Source of the DNA: Flavisolibacter amylovorans
Lineage (GTDB): Bacteria > Bacteroidota > Bacteroidia > Chitinophagales > Chitinophagaceae
Assembly (NCBI RefSeq): GCF_039541815.1
Contig: NZ_BAABGY010000001.1
Coordinates: 500,686 to 564,685 of the forward strand
Reading direction: 5' to 3'
DNA length: 64,000 bases
Of the stretch, positions 26,832 through 33,830 are shown one piece after another. The position numbers were made by a program, and so were the translations under genes. The notes beneath the pieces were generated by a model. The model saw only the letters and a program-made list of their open reading frames with translations. It did no database searches and was not told the origin of the DNA. Numbering within the stretch: position 1 is the first letter of the stretch; each line of letters starts with the position of its first letter.

Positions 26832-27993
26832 GGTAGTGGGGTTTCAGGATGATCAGCCAGGCACGCAGCAGGAGCAGTAGGACTACCGGGAGGAAGCCCG
26901 TGTTTAATTGCTGTGGTAAAAAGATCCACCCGATCAGCGCTAGGGCATTGAGGGCGATGGTTGCCCCGAGGTACCAGTGCATGGGGCGGCTGTCGCGCCG
27001 GACGAAGGGAGCGGCGAGCAGGTTGGTGGGCAGGGCCCAGAGCAGGTTCCAGTTGTTGGCGCACAGCTGGTGGTCGGTGCCGAACCACATAAAGAGCAGC
27101 AGCACGCCCACGGCGCCGGTGCTGAAGAACAGGAGGAAGTCGAAGGCCCGGATGAACCCGCGCACGCCGCGCCGGGGCATGAAGGACAGCACGGTCACCA
27201 CGGCCAGCAGGGCGCCAAATACGATCCCGGGCCGCGGAATACCGCCGCCATCGGCAGGGCGGGGAAGTTGCAGCACCGGGCGGGCGGCGCTTACGATGAG
27301 GCTGTCGGCTCCCCGCGCGCCCGTCATGCCCTGTAGCAGGATCTCGGGCAGGAACTGTGCCTCGCGGTTCGTAACGCGTCGGTCGAGTTTGGCCCCGAGC
27401 AGGAGGTCGATGCCCAGCTTGCTCCAGTGCTGCTGCCCGGAGTCGAGGTACCGGTGTATGAGGTTGCGGAAGGTGGGTGCCTTGTCGGCCGCCTCCGGAA
27501 TGACGCGGGCCGTGGTCACGGGTGCCGGCGCCTGGCGCAGGATCATGTCGCCGGCGCGCGTGGTGCAGTTGTCGAACAGGAAATCGTATCGGTACTGCCG
27601 GTTCTGCGGAAGCGCGTTCTCGTCGAGCGCGCGCAGCAGCGCCGCCCGCCGGGTGCAGTCGAGGAGTACTTCCTGCTCCCACACGCTGCGGCTTTCCATC
27701 TGGTACTGGTAGATAAAATCGTCGTACCGCTCGATCGAAAGAAAATAAGGCAGCTTGCCTCGCACGAACTTCACGTAGAAGTCCTCGCCAAATTCGAAGG
27801 TCCCGTAATTATACACCCGGTCTTCGCCTGTCTGCACGTTCTGCACCCGGAGGGCCGTGTGCCCGAAGGTGGAATACAGCTCTGCGCCCGGCGCGCAGGT
27901 GAGCAGGGTGATGCGCAGCGGGCAGTCGGCCTGCGCGGCAGCAAGGAGCGGGGACGCAAAAAAAAGCAGGAGAGCAAGGAGGCGTGCAGGCAC
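26806..27993 (-). CDS. DUF4105 (Lnb N-terminal-like) membrane protein
   Basis: The family domain (residues about 20-150) has the expected motifs: STFGHTALRVQN, YNYGTFEF, KLPYFLSIERYDDFIY and FLFDNCTTRAGDMI, in which the His and Cys resemble a papain-like pair. The C-terminal part has four or five membrane segments. A GTG at 27993 gives the signal peptide MPARLLALLLFFASPLLAAA; a TTG at 28011 would add six residues. The protein is thought to face the periplasm. Its substrate is unknown. Confidence 0.87.
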   Translation of the reverse strand: MPARLLALLLFFASPLLAAAQADCPLRITLLTCAPGAELYSTFGHTALRVQNVQTGEDRVYNYGTFEFGEDFYVKFVRGKLPYFLSIERYDDFIYQYQMESRSVWEQEVLLDCTRRAALLRALDENALPQNRQYRYDFLFDNCTTRAGDMILRQAPAPVTTARVIPEAADKAPTFRNLIHRYLDSGQQHWSKLGIDLLLGAKLDRRVTNREAQFLPEILLQGMTGARGADSLIVSAARPVLQLPRPADGGGIPRPGIVFGALLAVVTVLSFMPRRGVRGFIRAFDFLLFFSTGAVGVLLLFMWFGTDHQLCANNWNLLWALPTNLLAAPFVRRDSRPMHWYLGATIALNALALIGWIFLPQQLNTGFLPVVLLLLLRAWLIILKPHYHAPEADRT

Positions 27994-28176
27994 AGGCAGG
28001 GTTTGCCGCAAGTTAACGAAAAGCGCGGCCGGGCGATGGCTTGTCGGGATGAACCGGGCAAAGGGATGGATGTCCGCTTGTTGTTATAGGCTGAACCCGC
28101 AAGGCGTTAGGCACGAAAAGGAAATGCCCGATCATAATGAGGCTTTACCTCACGCCTCACGCTTCAGGGCCCCCCG

Positions 28177-28530
28177 TTAGTTCTTGCGGGCAGGCGTTGC
28201 GGGGGGCAGCAGCTTGAAGGAGGCGGCCTTGTAGCGTCCGTCTATGATGCTGCCGGTCACTTCGGCCTTTCGGATGGCATTGCAGAAGCCGTCGGCGGCA
28301 TGGGCGTCGCCGTGGTTGTCGATCTTGCTGCCGTCCACGAGGTAGGCTTTGCCGTCGATGCGCACGGCCAGCTCGCACTCGTCGCCGGTCATGCCGAACT
28401 TGCACTTGCCGCAGGAGGCTTCTACCACCTGCACTTTAGCGGCAGCGGTTTTGGCTTCGGATTTTTGCTGGGCATGGGCGGCTGCAGCGGAGAGGCACAG
28501 GCCGAGGGAAAGCAGGAAGACGCGGGTCAT
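28177..28530 (-). CDS. DUF6370 family periplasmic protein
   Basis: The start at 28530 (MTRVFLLSLGLCLSAAAAHA) supplies a signal peptide; the frame is open upstream to 28593. The mature 97 residues hold VVEASCGKCKFGM, a C-x-x-C pair, plus CELAVRIDGKAYLVDG and FCNAIRKAEVTG. This is the DUF6370 pattern of small Bacteroidota exported proteins. The cysteines suggest metal or redox chemistry, but no function is known. An exact TACTTTTG box lies 18 bases upstream. Confidence 0.8.
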   Translation of the reverse strand: MTRVFLLSLGLCLSAAAAHAQQKSEAKTAAAKVQVVEASCGKCKFGMTGDECELAVRIDGKAYLVDGSKIDNHGDAHAADGFCNAIRKAEVTGSIIDGRYKAASFKLLPPATPARKN

Positions 28531-28548
28531 AGGAGCTCGTTTGAAGCG

Positions 28549-28556
28549 CAAAAGTA
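28549..28556 (-). promoter_or_regulatory. -7 promoter box of the DUF6370 gene
   Basis: TACTTTTG on the minus strand, 18 bases before the ATG. Confidence 0.5.
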
Positions 28557-28617
28557 GCCGTTTGGTTGCGTACCGGCTCCTGATTCTGCTCATGCCCCCG
28601 CAACTACAACCATCAAA

Positions 28618-29004
28618 CTACGCTCCGATCAGGTCCCAGAGGTTACCATACAGGTCGGCGAACACCAGTACCTGCCCGTAGGGTTCGCTTGCGGGGCCGC
28701 GCACAATGCGCACGCCTTCCGATACGAGCCGCTGATGGTCGCGCGTAAAGTCGTCGGTATGCAGGAAGCCGAACACGCGGCCGCCGGTCTGGTTGCCCAC
28801 GCGGCTCATTTGTTCCTCGCCCACGGCCTTTGCGAGCAGCAGGCAGAACTCCGTCGCTCCTTTCGGGGCCACGCGCACCCAGCGCTTCGTGTCGCTCAGC
28901 GGCGTATCCTCGAGCAGGTCGAATTGTAGTTTCCCGGTATAGAAGGCAACGGCCTCGTCGTAATCGGCCACTACGAGGGCCATCTGGGCAATGTGTTGTT
29001 TCAT
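28618..29004 (-). CDS. VOC family (glyoxalase-like) protein
   Basis: The 128 residues have the VOC opening IAQMALVVADYDEAVAFYTG and the ending PYGQVLVFADLYGNLWDLIG, in which the late Asp-x-x-Gly-Asn-x-Trp block is typical. It resembles stand-alone dioxygenase or glyoxalase-like enzymes; the substrate is unknown. The ATG overlaps the stop of the GNAT gene as ATGA, so the two are coupled. Confidence 0.88.
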   Translation of the reverse strand: MKQHIAQMALVVADYDEAVAFYTGKLQFDLLEDTPLSDTKRWVRVAPKGATEFCLLLAKAVGEEQMSRVGNQTGGRVFGFLHTDDFTRDHQRLVSEGVRIVRGPASEPYGQVLVFADLYGNLWDLIGA

Positions 29005-29525
29005 GATTCGATCGTATGGGAAGAGCGGTAGAGCAACAGTTCTTCTCCGGCGGGCGATGTGCTCGTGCCGATCCGGTGCATCCTGAGCCGCTCCAGCAAT
29101 CGGATGGAGGCTGTATTATCCGGCAACGTAATGGCGTCGATCGTGGTGAGTCCCCAGGCGCTGCGGGCATGGCGGAGGGTAGTCGAGGCAATCTCGTACC
29201 CGTACCCCTTACCCGCATGTTCCGGCAAGAAGGCGAAGCCGATATCGGGATAGTCCATCGTGTCGCGCACAAGAATCCCGCACATACCGGCGGCTGTCCC
29301 TTCTTTCGTTTCCACCAGCGAAAGCCCGAAGCCGCGCTCCGCATAGCTTTTGAACGGGCCGTTCCCGAGGTAGCGCAGTGCGTCGGCCTCGTTGTGTACA
29401 CCACGGTCGCCGATGAAGCGGAGCCAGCCCGGACTGTTGAGCAGGGCTACGATAAAGGCTGCATCGCCGGTAGTAAAGCGGCGCAGCCGGAGGCGGTCGG
29501 TCTGCAGGATGATCCCGGGTTGCAT
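29001..29525 (-). CDS. GNAT N-acetyltransferase, RimJ/RimL type
   Basis: The 174 residues begin with the RimJ-like start (IILQTDRLRLRRFTTGDAAF) and contain the acetyl-CoA segment FLPEHAGKGYGYEIAS followed by ARSAWGLTTIDAITLPDNTA and SIRLLERLRM. These are the marks of the Acetyltransf_3 group, which acetylates protein N-termini or small molecules. A near-match box TAGCTTCG lies 7 bases before the ATG. It is coupled to the VOC gene downstream. Confidence 0.88.
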   Translation of the reverse strand: MQPGIILQTDRLRLRRFTTGDAAFIVALLNSPGWLRFIGDRGVHNEADALRYLGNGPFKSYAERGFGLSLVETKEGTAAGMCGILVRDTMDYPDIGFAFLPEHAGKGYGYEIASTTLRHARSAWGLTTIDAITLPDNTASIRLLERLRMHRIGTSTSPAGEELLLYRSSHTIES

Positions 29526-29575
29526 ACGGACACGAAGCTACAATTTCCCGGGCCGGTTTATACAGGCTGCTTCGC

Positions 29576-30217
29576 TCAAAGCCGCGGGAGCCATTCCCGG
29601 TACTGCGCACGCCGTCCCTCCGGTGTCAGCGCGCCCCACTGCTCGGCGAGCGGCGAGGGCGAGAACAGTGTTACCGTGTCGATGACGCGGGCGCTCCCCT
29701 CCGCATCCGTGAAAGTGAATTGCCGGCGGCGCGGGCCCTTTTGCCGGATGATCCTCATGCCGCTGAGCCGGCCGGCATCGCGAAGGATCCGGAGCGTGCC
29801 GCTTTCGGCGTTCACCTTGCCCGAAGAGGAGGTGAAGTAGAGCCGGGTGATGGAGGAGTGGGTGTCGAGATCCCTGATGAGCTGTAAATTGGGTTCGAGG
29901 TCGTGCAGCGCCGTATCCATGGCGGAACCCAACGTATGACAGGCATAGATGGAATCGGAGAGCCCGAGGCTCAGGTCGTCGAGCAACTGCATGCGTTGGC
30001 GGATCGCTTTCTCCGTGCGCTCCTGGTCGAGGGGGCGTCCGTAGATATACGAGAGATCGCGCCAGAAGTTGTTGTCCTTGCTGCCGTAGAAAAAGTCGAC
30101 GTCCTCCGGGCGGATCCTGCCGAAGGCTTCGCGGATGAGCACACTCGGGAAGGTGCCGAGCAACAGCGCCCTTGCACCCTTGGGGATGTACCAGCCCCGC
30201 CCGATATAGGAATGCAC
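29576..30217 (-). CDS. uracil-DNA glycosylase-superfamily protein
   Basis: The segment ARALLLGTFPSVLI followed by FFYGSKDNNFWRDLSYIYG resembles the G-x-F/Y-P-G loop and N-x-F-W block of hypoxanthine/uracil-DNA glycosylases. Later blocks are LSDSIYACHTLGSAMD and ITRLYFTSSSGKVN. The protein may remove damaged bases, but the canonical catalytic residues are not all clear, so this stays a fold-level call. The frame is open to 30325, but that extension reads through the GGGGGACAGG repeat. I therefore chose the GTG at 30217; an ATG at 30289 is the alternative. Confidence 0.65.
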   Translation of the reverse strand: MHSYIGRGWYIPKGARALLLGTFPSVLIREAFGRIRPEDVDFFYGSKDNNFWRDLSYIYGRPLDQERTEKAIRQRMQLLDDLSLGLSDSIYACHTLGSAMDTALHDLEPNLQLIRDLDTHSSITRLYFTSSSGKVNAESGTLRILRDAGRLSGMRIIRQKGPRRRQFTFTDAEGSARVIDTVTLFSPSPLAEQWGALTPEGRRAQYREWLPRL

Positions 30218-30229
30218 AACACGGGTCCC

Positions 30230-30260
30230 GGCCCCCTGTCCCCCCAAGGGGGAACTTAGG
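30230..30260 (-). repeat. GGCCCCCTGTCCCCC repeat, copy 2
   Basis: Inverted relative to the copy at 30435-30463; the pair brackets the spacer containing the terminator and the ATTAGCAC array. Confidence 0.8.
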
Positions 30261-30308
30261 TCATTGCTTTCGTTTTGCCTATCCACCATGCTCAACGCAC
30301 AGCAAAAC

Positions 30309-30341
30309 AAAGGCCCGGATCGCATAGCGATCCGGGCCTTT
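30309..30341. terminator. long hairpin terminator
   Basis: AAAGGCCCGGATCGC and GCGATCCGGGCCTTT pair around TA; related to the stem at 20091-20124. Confidence 0.85.
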
Positions 30342-30343
30342 AG

Positions 30344-30384
30344 TTATTAGCACATTAGCTTATTAGCACATCAGCACATTAACC
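30344..30384. repeat. ATTAGCAC 8-base period repeat
   Basis: Five units of ATTAGCAC/ATTAGCTT/ATCAGCAC, the same family as 2281-2337 and 32281-32315. Confidence 0.75.
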
Positions 30385-30434
30385 GGTTACCAATTCCAGC
30401 TTTTGGAGTAACCGCTACCGGAAGAATTGTTCGG

Positions 30435-30463
30435 CCTAAGTGCCCGCTTTGGGGGACAGGGGC
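30435..30463 (+). repeat. CCTAAG...GGGGGACAGGGG repeat, copy 3
   Basis: Abuts the guaB stop codon (minus strand). Confidence 0.75.
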
Positions 30464-31938
30464 TATTTCCTGCTATAGTTCGGGGCCTCGCGCGTGATCT
30501 CCACGTCGTGCGCATGGCTCTCGCGCATGCCGGCGTTCGTGATCTTGACGAAGGTGGCCGTCTTCAGCGTTTCGAGGTCGGGGGCGCCGCAGTAGCCCAT
30601 GCCGGCGCGGAGGCCGCCCACGAACTGGTATACGATCTCGCGGAGCGAGCCCTTGTAGGCCACGCGGCCTTCGATGCCCTCGGGCACGAACTTCTTCACG
30701 TCGGCTTCGGGGTCCTGGAAGTAGCGGTCGGAGGAACCCACGCTCATGGCGCCCAGTGAGCCCATGCCGCGGTATTCCTTGAACTTGCGGCCCTCGTAAA
30801 TAATGGTGTCGCCGGGGCTTTCCTCGGTGCCGGCGAAGATGGAGCCCATCATCACGCAGTCGGCGCCGGCGGCGAGGGCCTTCACCATATCGCCGGTGTA
30901 GCGGATGCCGCCGTCGGCGATGATCGGGATGTTGCGGTCTTTGAGCGCGGCGTGCGCCTGCATCACGGCCGTGAGCTGCGGCACGCCGGCGCCCGCTACG
31001 ATGCGGGTGGTGCAAATGGAGCCGGGCCCGATGCCCACCTTCACGGCGTCGGCGCCGGCGTCGGCGAGGGCGGCCGCGCCTTCGGTGGTGGCGATGTTGC
31101 CGGCAATGACGGGCAGGTTCGGGTAGGCGGCTTTTACTTTCTTCAGCGAATCGATGATGCCTTTGGAGTGTCCGTGGGCAGAGTCGAGCACCACCACGTC
31201 CACGCCCACGGCCTGCAGGGCGGCCACGCGATCGAGGATGTCGGCGGTGACGCCGATGGCGGCGCCTACGAGCAGGCGGCCGAGCGAGTCTTTGGCGGCA
31301 TTGGGGTAGGAGGTTACCTGCAGGATGTCGCGGTAGGTGATGAGGCCGATGAGCTTGCCGGAGCCGTCTACCACGGGCAGTTTTTCGACCTTGGTCTGAC
31401 GGAGGATGGCTTCTGCTTTCTTGAGGTCGGTGCCTTCAGGGGCGGTCACGAGGTTGTCTTTTGTCATTACCTCGGTAACCGGCTTGCTCATGTCCTCCTG
31501 GAAGCGCAGGTCGCGGTTGGTGAGAATGCCGGCGAGGGTGCCGCCGTCGGCCACTACTGGGATGCCGCCGAAGCCGTATTCTTTCATGATGCGGCGGGCG
31601 TCGCCGATGGTGGCGGAGGTGGGCAGGGTCACCGGGTCGAGGATCATGGCGCTTTCGGAGCGCTTCACGCGGCGCACCTGGTCGGCCTGCTTCTCGATGG
31701 TCATGTTCTTGTGGAGGATGCCGATGCCGCCTTCGCGTGCGAGTGCGATGGCGAGTTTCGCCTCGGTCACGGTGTCCATGGCGGCGGAAAGCAGCGGGAT
31801 GTTGAGGGTGATGTCGCGGGTAAGGCGCGCCCGGATGGAAACGTCGCGGGGCAGGATCTCGGAATAGCCGGGGACCAGCAGCACATCGTCGAATGTGAGT
31901 CCCTCCAGGAAGGTGCGGGGCGTGAAGTTTGTTGCCAT
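30463..31938 (-). CDS. guaB: IMP dehydrogenase
   Basis: GuaB oxidises IMP to XMP with NAD, the committed step to GTP. The 491 residues show the barrel start (LTFDDVLLVPGYSEILP), two CBS domains (about residues 95-215, beginning PVTLPTSATIGDARRIM), the active-site loop GIGPGSICTTRIVAG with the catalytic Cys, and the flap (YRGMGSLGAMSVGSSDRYF). The ATG at 31938 is preceded by an exact TATCTTTG box 3 bases upstream, so the mRNA is probably leaderless. Confidence 0.97.
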   Translation of the reverse strand: MATNFTPRTFLEGLTFDDVLLVPGYSEILPRDVSIRARLTRDITLNIPLLSAAMDTVTEAKLAIALAREGGIGILHKNMTIEKQADQVRRVKRSESAMILDPVTLPTSATIGDARRIMKEYGFGGIPVVADGGTLAGILTNRDLRFQEDMSKPVTEVMTKDNLVTAPEGTDLKKAEAILRQTKVEKLPVVDGSGKLIGLITYRDILQVTSYPNAAKDSLGRLLVGAAIGVTADILDRVAALQAVGVDVVVLDSAHGHSKGIIDSLKKVKAAYPNLPVIAGNIATTEGAAALADAGADAVKVGIGPGSICTTRIVAGAGVPQLTAVMQAHAALKDRNIPIIADGGIRYTGDMVKALAAGADCVMMGSIFAGTEESPGDTIIYEGRKFKEYRGMGSLGAMSVGSSDRYFQDPEADVKKFVPEGIEGRVAYKGSLREIVYQFVGGLRAGMGYCGAPDLETLKTATFVKITNAGMRESHAHDVEITREAPNYSRK

Positions 31939-31941
31939 GTG

Positions 31942-31949
31942 CAAAGATA
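31942..31949 (-). promoter_or_regulatory. -7 promoter box of guaB
   Basis: TATCTTTG on the minus strand, 3 bases before the ATG. Confidence 0.65.
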
Positions 31950-32008
31950 TAGGGCGGGCAGGGAAAGCCCCGTTACCGAATTGTAAACAGGTGTGGAGAA
32001 CAACAATG

Positions 32009-32036
32009 GTTTAGAAGGTTTTGGGGGTTTAAAAAA
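32009..32036. repeat. GGTTTAG repeat, single arm
   Basis: GGTTTAGAAGG-TTTTGGGGG-TTTAAA, a decayed member of the CTAAACC family upstream of guaB. Confidence 0.55.
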
Positions 32037-32050
32037 AGGTTGTTGCTACC

Positions 32051-32113
32051 AGCCCACGGCTTCAGCCGTGGGTTTTCGATATGCACTAGCCCACGGTTTT
32101 AACCGTGGGTTTT
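32051..32113 (+). repeat. pair of REP-like hairpins AGCCCACGG...CCGTGGGTTTT
   Basis: Two stems in the same orientation, 32051-32075 (CCCACGGCTTCAGCCGTGGG) and 32088-32113 (loop TTTTAA). This is the widespread bacterial CCCACGG REP type, unrelated in sequence to the REPs flanking the RAYT gene. The rest of 31950-32280 has no gene. Confidence 0.8.
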
Positions 32114-32280
32114 GCGTCCGTCCGCACGCATAATTGAAAGTGCCATCAGCGCCCGGCGAATGGTCAGGTGGGTTTTCCGCTAGGTTAAGTGGTAACCAGG
32201 AACTTCCCCTGCAACCGCACCAGCCTATCGCTTCACCAAGGACGATAAGCTCAATCTGTCGAACCTACCTGAACCTCATT

Positions 32281-32315
32281 ATCCCATCAGCACATTACCC
32301 CATTAGCACATTACT
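32281..32315. repeat. ATTAGCAC 8-base period repeat
   Basis: ATCAGCAC-ATTACCCC-ATTAGCAC-ATTACTCC, ending just before the dprA stop. Confidence 0.75.
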
Positions 32316-32317
32316 CC

Positions 32318-33418
32318 TCACGCCAACCGGTAGCACTTTCCCGGCAGCCCCACGATCACGCCCTGCAGCTCCAGGTTGAGGAGGGCCGCCGCGGCGCTGC
32401 TGTTCGGCAGGCCGCTCCGGAGGTAGAGGTCGTCCACGTGCAGTTGCGGCGCTCCTTCCAGAAGCTGCATCAGCTGCCGCTCGTCATCCGACAATTCCAC
32501 GAACAGGGCTTTCTGGGTTGCCGCCGGTCTGTTCCGGTCTTTCCAGCCAAGCGCCTCGGCAAGGGCGTCGGCCGAGGTAAAGAGCTGCGCCTTCTGCTGC
32601 CGCAGCAGCTCGTGGCAGCCGGAGCTGCCTTTGTCGGTAAGCCGCCCCGGCACGGCGAACACGTCGCGGTGATAGCCATCGGCCATCCGCGCCGTGATCA
32701 TCGAGCCGCCTTTCACCTGGGTCTCGATCACGACAGTGCAGTCGCAAAGACCGGCTACGATGCGGTTGCGTAGCGGGAAGTTGTGTTTGTCGGGCTTCAC
32801 GTCATGAAAAAACTCGCTGAGCAGGGCGCCGCCACCGTCCACCATGGAGCGCGCGAGCCCATGGTGCTCATAGGGGTACACCCGCGCGAGCCCATGACCC
32901 ACCACGCCGATGGTGGGCAGGCCAGCGCGGAGGGCTGCCTTGTGGGCGATGGCGTCGATGCCGAAGGCGAGCCCGCTTACGATCGTAGCTCGATAGGGCG
33001 CGAGCTCCTGCACGAGGGCTTCGGTTACGGAGCGGCCATAGTCGGTAGCGTTGCGGGTACCCACAATGGCCACGAGGCGCGGCGTATTGAGGTCGGCAGC
33101 TCCGCGGCCGAAGAGGAGGGTAGGCGGGTCGTAGCAATGCAGCAGCCGCTGTGGGTAGGCGGCGTCGGTAAGGCACCAGGCCTGCAGCCCGGCCCGCTGC
33201 AAGTAGCGCAGCTCGCTCTCCGCCAGGTGGAAGTCGCGGAAGCGCCGGATCGCAGCGGCGCGGGCGGTGCCGATGCCTTCGAGCGATTCGAGCTCGGAGC
33301 GGCGTGCCCGGAACACGGTTTCGGCGTTTCCGTAGTGCTGCAACAGGAAGCGTGCCTGCACATCGCCGATGCCGGGCACCTGCGTGAGGGCAAGCTGATA
33401 TAAAAGGTCAGGGGCCAT
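32318..33418 (-). CDS. dprA: DNA-processing protein DprA
   Basis: DprA protects incoming single-stranded DNA in transformation and loads RecA. The 366 residues include an N-terminal helix-hairpin-helix region (LTQVPGIGDVQARFLLQHYG, LESLEGIGTARAAAIRRF), the Rossmann-like core (LVAIVGTRNATDYGRSVTE, IVSGLAFGIDAIAHKAAL, GHGLARVYPYEH) and a C-terminal winged helix (VDDLYLRSGLPNSSAAAALL). All parts are present. No other competence gene is in the window. Confidence 0.95.
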   Translation of the reverse strand: MAPDLLYQLALTQVPGIGDVQARFLLQHYGNAETVFRARRSELESLEGIGTARAAAIRRFRDFHLAESELRYLQRAGLQAWCLTDAAYPQRLLHCYDPPTLLFGRGAADLNTPRLVAIVGTRNATDYGRSVTEALVQELAPYRATIVSGLAFGIDAIAHKAALRAGLPTIGVVGHGLARVYPYEHHGLARSMVDGGGALLSEFFHDVKPDKHNFPLRNRIVAGLCDCTVVIETQVKGGSMITARMADGYHRDVFAVPGRLTDKGSSGCHELLRQQKAQLFTSADALAEALGWKDRNRPAATQKALFVELSDDERQLMQLLEGAPQLHVDDLYLRSGLPNSSAAAALLNLELQGVIVGLPGKCYRLA

Positions 33419-33495
33419 CGCCTCAAAATTCGGCGCCGGCCCGCAGGAAATCAGGGGAAAAACAACAGAAAACCGCGTGAAAAATCTCAGATCTC

Positions 33496-33526
33496 GGCCC
33501 CCTGTCCCCCGAAGGGGGAACTTAGG
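33496..33526 (-). repeat. GGCCCCCTGTCCCCC repeat, copy 4
   Basis: Inverted partner of the copy at 33799-33829; preceded by a short ATCTCAGATCTC scrap at 33482-33495. Confidence 0.8.
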
Positions 33527-33644
33527 CCGATGCTTCCGTTATAACAGCGAGTTTTTTCTCAAAGCACGGATGGGCGATCGATGAGCACATAAGTACGAGA
33601 TTGTATGATTTTACGAGGTGTTCGATTGCCGGCGTTAGGCCACC

Positions 33645-33685
33645 TCGTTTGCTCACCTGCTCATGTACTCAAATACTCAAGAATT
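33645..33685. repeat. TACTCAAA 8-base period repeat
   Basis: TGCTCACC-TGCTCATG-TACTCAAA-TACTCAAG, another degenerate octad array. The spacer 33527-33798 has no gene. Confidence 0.55.
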
Positions 33686-33721
33686 CCCCCTCCGCCCTTC
33701 AACCCCTTACCCTCCTAACGT

Positions 33722-33752
33722 AGAAAGCCCCCGCCTCAGGCGGGGACTTTCG
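33722..33752. terminator. hairpin terminator
   Basis: AGAAAGCCCCCGCC and GGCGGGGACTTTC pair around TCA. Confidence 0.75.
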
Positions 33753-33798
33753 TATGAAGTGCTCTGAGAAAAGGTCGAATCAAGAAAAGTATAATCGA

Positions 33799-33829
33799 CC
33801 TAAATTCCCCTACCGGGGGACAGGGGGCC
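33799..33829 (+). repeat. CCTAAATTCCCC...GGGGGACAGGGGGCC repeat, copy 5
   Basis: Ends 1 base from the stop of the PorE-like gene. Confidence 0.8.
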
Positions 33830-33830
33830 G

